DNA from: a virus
Length of the DNA: 25,438 nucleotides
Reading direction: 5' to 3' (one strand)
IMG/VR virus record: IMGVR_UViG_3300025151_000270
Coordinates: 1 to 25,438 of that record
The notes below the pieces were generated by a model that was not told where the DNA came from, ran no database searches, and saw only the letters and a program-made list of their open reading frames with translations. Positions within the stretch are counted from its first letter, which is position 1. Each line of letters begins with the position of its first letter. Shown here in pieces: positions 21,441 to 25,438 of the stretch. A program made the position numbers and the translations under genes.

Positions 21441-21515
21441 AATATCCTTTGCAACTTATGGCTTGTTTCGTAATGCAAGGAGGTTAGTCTTGAATAAAAC
21501 CTTTTTAATTCTGTG

Positions 21516-21544
21516 ATTATAGGCATTTTTGTTGTATAGTGCAA
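21516..21544 (-). promoter_or_regulatory. promoter for the leftward virion operon, overlapping a divergent promoter
   Basis: On the minus strand TTGCAC (21539-21544) is followed by 17 nt and a perfect TATAAT (21516-21521). It lies about 75 nt upstream of ATG 21440. Its -35 overlaps the plus-strand TATAGT at 21535-21540, so RNA polymerase cannot occupy both at once. Confidence 0.6.
21535..21540 (+). promoter_or_regulatory. candidate -10 for the rightward cassette
   Basis: TATAGT lies 17 nt before ATG 21558, with a weak GTGATT-like -35 about 16 nt further up. No SD is visible before this ATG, so a short-leader transcript is possible. It overlaps the leftward -35. Confidence 0.35.
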
Positions 21545-21557
21545 ATAGAAATTAGTC

Positions 21558-21848
21558 ATGAAACTAGACATTAAGAAAGTGCCGATGGTCCGTGTAACGT
21601 GGTTAGATGCTCGTGATATGGAAACAGGATGGCTATCAATAAAAGAAATAGTTAATGCTCCGTTAGCCGTGTGCCAAGAAGTAGGTTGGATGGTAGTAAA
21701 TAACAAAGAAAAGATGGTGATTATGCGTTCTTGGTGTTTAGACAAAGACGATAACCATGGAGGAGGTGCTATTGCTCTTCCTAAAGGTTGGATAACAAAA
21801 ATAGAATACTTAGGAGTAGATTATGCAGAAAGAAGCAAGAATAAATAG
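21558..21848 (+). CDS. small conserved phage-type protein, 96 aa
   Basis: The protein has strand-rich segments: VPMVRVTWLDARDMETGWLS, APLAVCQEVGWMVVNNKEKM and VIMRSWCLDKDDNHGGGAIA, ending LPKGWITKIEYLG. The VTWxDA...GWxSI...VGWxV...IMRSWCxDK...GGGAIAxPKGWI pattern is one I have seen in many marine phages as an unnamed small protein. The role is unknown. It leads the rightward cassette and its 3' end overlaps the oxygenase gene by 26 nt. No SD precedes ATG 21558. Confidence 0.72.
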   Translation: MKLDIKKVPMVRVTWLDARDMETGWLSIKEIVNAPLAVCQEVGWMVVNNKEKMVIMRSWCLDKDDNHGGGAIALPKGWITKIEYLGVDYAERSKNK

Positions 21849-22518
21849 TTTATTTGGTGAAACTATCTATCAAACACACATAGAAGATAACGAAAAAATT
21901 AATCAAGAGATTACACCTCACATTGAAGCTTTTGTAAAAGCAAGTCCTGGTAGCACCGCAGCTACTACAGATGTAAAAGGTAATACAAATTTTACAAACT
22001 TAGAGGAGGCTAAAGATAATTTACACACAGATTCAAAGTATGCCTCTTTGTTTTCTAAGTTACAGACGCACATAACAAATTTTTTAAAAGCAAAAGGATA
22101 TAGTCAAGATAAATTTGACGCTCACATAACAAAAGCTTGGGCTACTTACACAGCAAAAGATCAACACATAGCTAGTCATAAACACACAGCCAGTCATTTC
22201 AGTATGGTGTATTATGCTAGAAATGAAGACATGGGTAATATTCATTTTGAGAAAGAGTTAGCAGCACAAACAGGTTTGTTTATACCACCTACAAAAGAAT
22301 ACATAGTCGATTGGAATCAGTTTAATTTTGCTAGTTATATCTTTCCTGTGCGAACGGGGGATTTTTTAATTTTTCCCAGTGGACTTCTTCATTACACAGA
22401 AACTAATAAAAAAGATGATCCTAGAATCAGCATAAGTGGTGATATTTTATTGACCATGAAAGAAGGCATTAAAACGGAACACTGTTTACCTCACCCTTCA
22501 GGCTGGAAAACAATTTAA
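21823..22518 (+). CDS. putative 2-oxoglutarate/Fe(II)-dependent oxygenase
   Basis: The 231-aa product has the layout of the phage-frequent 2OG-Fe(II) oxygenase family (similar to 2OG-FeII_Oxy_5). A His-rich segment HIASHKHTASHFSMVYYA places His115, His119, His121 and His125 at 115-125. It is followed by GDFLIFPSGLLHYT with His190, and RISISGDI with Arg201, the likely 2OG-binding Arg. The canonical HxD acidic metal ligand is not obvious, so the ligand set needs a structural model. The start ATG 21823 has AGGAG with 6-nt spacing and lies inside the upstream gene. Phage members are thought to hydroxylate nucleic acids, proteins or metabolites; the substrate here is unknown. Confidence 0.72.
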   Translation: MQKEARINSLFGETIYQTHIEDNEKINQEITPHIEAFVKASPGSTAATTDVKGNTNFTNLEEAKDNLHTDSKYASLFSKLQTHITNFLKAKGYSQDKFDAHITKAWATYTAKDQHIASHKHTASHFSMVYYARNEDMGNIHFEKELAAQTGLFIPPTKEYIVDWNQFNFASYIFPVRTGDFLIFPSGLLHYTETNKKDDPRISISGDILLTMKEGIKTEHCLPHPSGWKTI

Positions 22519-22545
22519 AATAAAAGTCAAGAAAACAATTTAAAA
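22506..22545. repeat. 15-bp direct repeat after the oxygenase gene
   Basis: GAAAACAATTTAAAA occurs at 22506-22520 and 22531-22545, spaced 25 bp start to start. The second copy joins an inverted ACAATTT/AAATTGT around 22535-22553. It lies directly upstream of the promoter for the 57-aa gene, so it may be regulatory or chance in AT-rich DNA. Confidence 0.55.
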
Positions 22546-22552
22546 AAAATTG

Positions 22553-22581
22553 TTGAAATCAAATTATTAACTGTTTAGATT
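22553..22581 (+). promoter_or_regulatory. candidate promoter for the 57-aa gene
   Basis: TTGAAA (22553-22558), a 17-nt spacer and TAGATT (22576-22581) lie 36 nt upstream of ATG 22618. An AAGGAG Shine-Dalgarno sits between. Both boxes are recognisable though imperfect. Confidence 0.5.
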
Positions 22582-22617
22582 AAATCTTACCCCAAAAATT
22601 TAAAGAAGGAGATTAAC

Positions 22618-22791
22618 ATGCAAATGTCTATGGATGACGTATTAAAAGCCATTGCCAACTTGGCTGATAAAGTTGGAAGATATCACGAAAGATTACTAGC
22701 TGTAGAAAGAGAAAAGGAACATTTGCAACAAAGTTTGGCTAATCATTTGTCAGGCTGCAAGTGTCATGATCCTGATTGTCCTAAAGAATAG
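22618..22791 (+). CDS. small Cys-knuckle protein with helical N-terminus, 57 aa
   Basis: ATG 22618 has AAGGAG with 6-7 nt spacing, and the frame ends in TAG at 22789-22791. Residues ~4-45 form a helix with coiled-coil-like spacing (MDDVLKAIANLADKVGRYHE, then RLLAVEREKEHLQQSLANHL). The tail CKCHDPDC (residues 47-54) offers three Cys and one His for metal binding. No family is recognised. It has its own candidate promoter and is convergent with the leftward gene whose stop begins 2 nt after. Confidence 0.75.
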   Translation: MQMSMDDVLKAIANLADKVGRYHERLLAVEREKEHLQQSLANHLSGCKCHDPDCPKE

Positions 22792-22792
22792 T

Positions 22793-23041
22793 TTATTCTT
22801 CGACGGAACCAAAAAACTCGGGTAGTTTTACTACTTTAACGAGCACGTCTTTTCGAATATCATCAACCTTTGTTTCTGTATTAGGGTCGGCAACATCATT
22901 GTCGGCATCTAATTCAGAATCATATTCTTTTCCTGTTTTTGTATTTACAATTTCCATGTGAACTTCAGGATGAATAATAGGAATTTTTTCTCCATTAACT
23001 GTTTCATATCCTACAACCTCACTATCTTTAACTTTTTTCAT
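22793..23041 (-). CDS. conserved small phage-type protein, 82 aa
   Basis: The product starts MKKVKDSEVVGYETVNGEKIPI. An NTKTGKEYDSELDADNDVADP segment follows, then TETKVDDIRKDVLVKVVKL. The TGKEYxSxxEAxxDVxDPxT element recurs in small unnamed proteins of marine phages, usually next to structural genes. It is acidic, with two short strands and no catalytic motif. ATG 23041 overlaps the upstream TAA as TAATG. A virion-assembly role is inferred only from neighbours. Confidence 0.68.
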   Translation of the reverse strand: MKKVKDSEVVGYETVNGEKIPIIHPEVHMEIVNTKTGKEYDSELDADNDVADPNTETKVDDIRKDVLVKVVKLPEFFGSVEE

Positions 23042-23412
23042 TAAGTTATCTCCATTATACTTACTAATATTACAAGGCCATTGCCTGTTATATTTATAGC
23101 ATCTTGTTGTTCTAAAACAATAGGTTGATCTAATACTTCAGTAAAACCACCAGCGGCCACTGCAGTAGAATAAAGAACAGTAGCTAAATCTGAGTTACTA
23201 TTATCTGTCATGGTTATACTAGGTGTAATAGATCCTCCAGTAGCATTAGACAATCTAATACTTTTTACTATTGCGGTAGTTGGTAAAATAGGAGGAACAG
23301 CGCCTGAATCAGGTGTTGGAACAGTATATACAGCCGCTGCTGAGCTTGTTCCTGTTTTAGAAAAACTTTTAAATAAATCAGCCAAGAAACCACGTCCTTG
23401 CTGAAGACTCAT
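23041..23412 (-). CDS. putative virion structural protein, 123 aa
   Basis: After a polar N-terminus (MSLQQGRGFLADLFKSFSKT), residues ~45-123 form a beta-rich domain: VKSIRLSNATGGSITPSI, NSDLATVLYSTAV and PIVLEQQDAINITGNGLVIL. This is the composition of small beta-sandwich head, neck or tail proteins. I recall the SIRL(S/A)N...L....Y...DxPIVL.xxDxINITG pattern from marine phage structural genes. SD is weak. The start overlaps the 55-aa gene by 35 nt in another frame. Confidence 0.6.
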   Translation of the reverse strand: MSLQQGRGFLADLFKSFSKTGTSSAAAVYTVPTPDSGAVPPILPTTAIVKSIRLSNATGGSITPSITMTDNSNSDLATVLYSTAVAAGGFTEVLDQPIVLEQQDAINITGNGLVILVSIMEIT

Positions 23413-23545
23413 CTTTTAAATCTTGTTGATAACCAAAATTTAATTGTTGCACAATTTGCTCTAACAATCTTGTTAATATATCTATTATATTTGGTTGATA
23501 CTCAGGTGTTGCTTGAGGAAATCTTGTTGTTGTTATTTTTGCCAT
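23378..23545 (-). CDS. small conserved phage-type protein, 55 aa
   Basis: The ATG at 23545 follows GGAGG with 6-nt spacing and overlaps the upstream TAA as TAATG; the stop is TGA at 23378-23380. It begins MAKITTTRFPQATPEY, then a helix (QPNIIDILTRLLEQIVQQLN), and ends YQQDLKDESSARTWFLG. The VQQLN..YQxDLKDESSARxxFLG tail is one I associate with a recurrent small protein in marine phage structural regions. No function is assigned. It overlaps the following gene by 35 nt. Confidence 0.75.
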   Translation of the reverse strand: MAKITTTRFPQATPEYQPNIIDILTRLLEQIVQQLNFGYQQDLKDESSARTWFLG

Positions 23546-25401
23546 TATCTACCTCCATCTGGTTGTACGTCTAATCTTAAAGTTCCATATCTCCAGTTAT
23601 CGCCTGCAGCATTACTTTCAATACGAATATTTGCTTGTCTACCTCTTCCTCGTAAATCAAATTTTTCTGTAGTAGAAGTAATTGTTCTGGTTGCAGAAGT
23701 AGAAACAGAAGAACTTGGATATGATTTAAAATTTAATTTCATATCCACAGATCCTGTTAAATCTTTAAAGTTTGGTATACCTCTTCCTATGTGCAAAAAA
23801 GGTTGACCGTCCGCTATATCAAAATCTCCTGACTCTATAAAAGCAGGTATTCCTGACGTTACATTGTCTGTTCCTGTCTCATGTTGATATAAAGTTGTTG
23901 CTCCTGCAGTAACACCAAAAGCAGCGGGCGTTGTTCCGATGCCCGTGGTTGAATACTCACTAGCATATGGTTTTTGATACACACCATAATCTTGCCAGGT
24001 AGTTCTTGCTAAAGAACCCGTGGCCCAACAATCTTCTAAATAATTATATGTAACAAATCTGTCTATTTGTGTGGCACTATTAGATGTGTAAAACCATGTA
24101 ACTTCGTTAAACTCTGAATTAACAGCTGCATATGTTTCAGGTTGATTAGTTATACTAAAATCTTCAAAGACATAATCTTGAACAGAACAAGGCATTTTAG
24201 AAATAGCACCATCAAATTTGTAAAAAGAATTTTGTGACATCCAAAAAGCAGTTCCATTTACATCAACAGCACAGTGTAATGATACGGCGCCGCAGTTTGC
24301 ACCTATTTGTGTTAAATTAAACGTAAAAGGAGCTCCTACAAATTGTAAAGCATTTAAAGAAGTGTCCGTCCAAACTAAAACAGCGTTACGAGATCTCACC
24401 GCTGTAATTATTTTTGATCCGTCTTGAATACGAAAAGAACCTGCTGTGTTGTCTGAACTTGGAGTCCAATCACTAAAACTTTCTTGAGATGAAAACCTTA
24501 AAAATAATGCATCTTGTGATGTTCCTGAACCTATTGTTGTTTCGGTTCCAAATAAAAAAGTGTGTCTATCAGGCATAGATACCAGATTAAATCTAGAAAC
24601 AGTTGGAGCGTTTGTTACGACAGCTGCTGGTGTGCCTGTTCCAGCAGAGGTGTCCCATCTAAAAGTTTTTCCATTATTAACTGTTGCTAATAAATCCTCA
24701 CCAAAATTATCAAAAGACCAATTACGTCCTTCAATAGTAACGTTTGATGTAGAACGAGCGGTGCCCCATGTTTCTTTACCCCATTGATAAGTACCCCAAC
24801 CATAACCGTATTGAGATACTGCTGTTCCAACACTAATTTGATAAGTTGCTGTAACGCTCCCGCCTCCGTTACCTGTAGCATCCGCTAAAGTGCTAGTTCC
24901 TGATGAGTTTGTATAAGTTATTGTGTATGTGTTGGCAGTAGGAACACTTGTAATTTGAAACTCTGCATTCATTTCTAAATTATTAACAACGTTGCTTGTT
25001 GTACTATCAGAAAAAGTTACAAAATCACCAACTTCAGCACCGTGTCCTGCATCGGTAACAGTCACAGTGGCACTATTATTAACTGTTGCGAAAGGATTTG
25101 TAAGCGTGCCACTGGTTCTTCTGACAGGAGTGATATCATAAACAACACCTTCGGTGTAAACATATAATTTTCTATCTGTTCCGATGGCCGTGTATCTAAC
25201 ACCATCTAAATCCGTCCAAGCGTGCATATCTCTTGCAACGCCGATTAAAGTATCCGTTACTAGATAAATCCAACCACCTATTTTCTCAGGTAATCCATAT
25301 CTAAATCTTACAAAATCAGAATCTGTCCAACGTCCAGCAGCACCATATTCTGTATCTTGTTTATCAATACCAGGTGCAAAAGCTATTTTTGTTAAAGGCA
25401 T
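23545..25401 (-). CDS. probable neck/tail stabilization protein (gp10-like), 618 aa
   Basis: The protein begins MPLTKIAFAPGIDKQDTEYG followed by AAGRWTDSDFVRFRYGLPEK and IGGWIYLVTDTLIGVARDMH, then RYTAIGTDRKLYVYTEGVVYD. I associate this signature with marine phage proteins likened to packaged-DNA stabilization proteins (P22 gp10-like neck/tail). The body is Thr/Ser/Gly-rich and beta-structured, with repeated GTSQ, GTGT and SNVT-type turns and many aromatic residues. The C-terminus is basic, then polar (RGRGRQANIRIESNAAGDN). It is coupled by TAATG to the 55-aa gene, and GAGG precedes ATG 25401. Confidence 0.72.
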   Translation of the reverse strand: MPLTKIAFAPGIDKQDTEYGAAGRWTDSDFVRFRYGLPEKIGGWIYLVTDTLIGVARDMHAWTDLDGVRYTAIGTDRKLYVYTEGVVYDITPVRRTSGTLTNPFATVNNSATVTVTDAGHGAEVGDFVTFSDSTTSNVVNNLEMNAEFQITSVPTANTYTITYTNSSGTSTLADATGNGGGSVTATYQISVGTAVSQYGYGWGTYQWGKETWGTARSTSNVTIEGRNWSFDNFGEDLLATVNNGKTFRWDTSAGTGTPAAVVTNAPTVSRFNLVSMPDRHTFLFGTETTIGSGTSQDALFLRFSSQESFSDWTPSSDNTAGSFRIQDGSKIITAVRSRNAVLVWTDTSLNALQFVGAPFTFNLTQIGANCGAVSLHCAVDVNGTAFWMSQNSFYKFDGAISKMPCSVQDYVFEDFSITNQPETYAAVNSEFNEVTWFYTSNSATQIDRFVTYNYLEDCWATGSLARTTWQDYGVYQKPYASEYSTTGIGTTPAAFGVTAGATTLYQHETGTDNVTSGIPAFIESGDFDIADGQPFLHIGRGIPNFKDLTGSVDMKLNFKSYPSSSVSTSATRTITSTTEKFDLRGRGRQANIRIESNAAGDNWRYGTLRLDVQPDGGR

Positions 25402-25402
25402 T

Positions 25403-25438
25403 TTATGTCATCCTCAAAAATCTATAATTTACTTCACC
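25403..25438 (-). CDS. 3' end of an upstream virion gene, cut by the window edge
   Basis: In the minus-strand frame ending in TAA at 25403-25405 the last residues read GEVNYRFLRMT. It lies one nucleotide before the ATG of the 618-aa gene, consistent with operon packing. Eleven residues are too few for identification. Confidence 0.45.
   Translation of the reverse strand, partial: GEVNYRFLRMT

Noticed and set aside
21371-21745. 124-codon minus-strand frame across the divergent promoter
   Set aside because: It is antisense to the 96-aa gene and overlaps the promoter pair, with no SD.
22784-22800. Hairpin AAGAATA/TATTCTT as a bidirectional terminator between convergent genes
   Set aside because: It is AT-only apart from one pair, spans both stop codons by chance of codon content, and no T-run follows on either strand.

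Overview
This window looks like part of the genome of an uncultured marine tailed phage, most likely podovirus-like. It is AT-rich, compact and arranged in long one-direction operons with TAATG, TAGTG, GTGA and TTGA stop/start junctions. It carries a phage family A DNA polymerase, a compact UvrD-like helicase, an archaeo-eukaryotic-type primase, a small terminase subunit, a VRR-NUC nuclease and a tail/ejection protein block of the style common in marine metagenomic phages. A SAR11-like or other alphaproteobacterial host is possible but cannot be shown from the sequence. No large terminase, portal, major capsid, integrase, lysis enzyme or RNA polymerase gene is visible, so these either lie outside the window or are absent.

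Layout from left to right. (1) 1-640, minus strand: three tiny coupled genes behind a strong sigma70-like promoter and a roughly 200-nt leader that looks highly structured, with a candidate pseudoknot and a masked Shine-Dalgarno. (2) 650-951: a GC-rich, repeat-bearing gap with a terminator at its right end. (3) 952-4164, minus strand: VRR-NUC nuclease, a small membrane protein, small terminase, zinc-knuckle proteins, a ribbon-helix-helix regulator and unknowns. It is interrupted by an array of GTTAC repeats (2523-2634), and its right end has a second copy of the promoter-plus-leader design (4165-4411). (4) 4432-11982, minus strand: the replication block with PolA, a DUF6378 protein, UvrD-like helicase, AEP-type primase, a possible ssDNA-binding protein and two conserved unknowns. 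(5) 12056-13495, plus strand: a lone SNF2-family helicase with its own promoter and terminator. (6) 13482-21440, minus strand: a tightly coupled virion block of four large or repetitive proteins, probably tail/ejection proteins, plus a 425-aa repeat-bearing protein and a small membrane/coiled-coil protein. (7) 21558-22791, plus strand: a three-gene cassette with a putative 2-oxoglutarate/Fe(II) oxygenase, divergently transcribed from the virion block through overlapping promoters. (8) 22793-25438, minus strand: further virion genes, including a 618-aa probable neck/tail stabilization protein, running off the right edge.

The replication genes form a near-complete set of polymerase, helicase, primase and candidate SSB with no host-like DnaB or DnaG partner. 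The polymerase has Leu at the position equivalent to E. coli Pol I residue 762. The most unusual signals are the two promoter-leader modules, which share an extended promoter and each have a leader in which the ribosome-binding site can be masked, the GC-rich repeat region downstream of the VRR-NUC gene, and the GTTAC repeat array upstream of the small terminase. Six genes of at most 59 codons (34-213, 1362-1541, 1727-1879, 3719-3874, 22618-22791, 23378-23545) were identified or re-started by reading start sites, SD sequences and stop/start overlaps directly.
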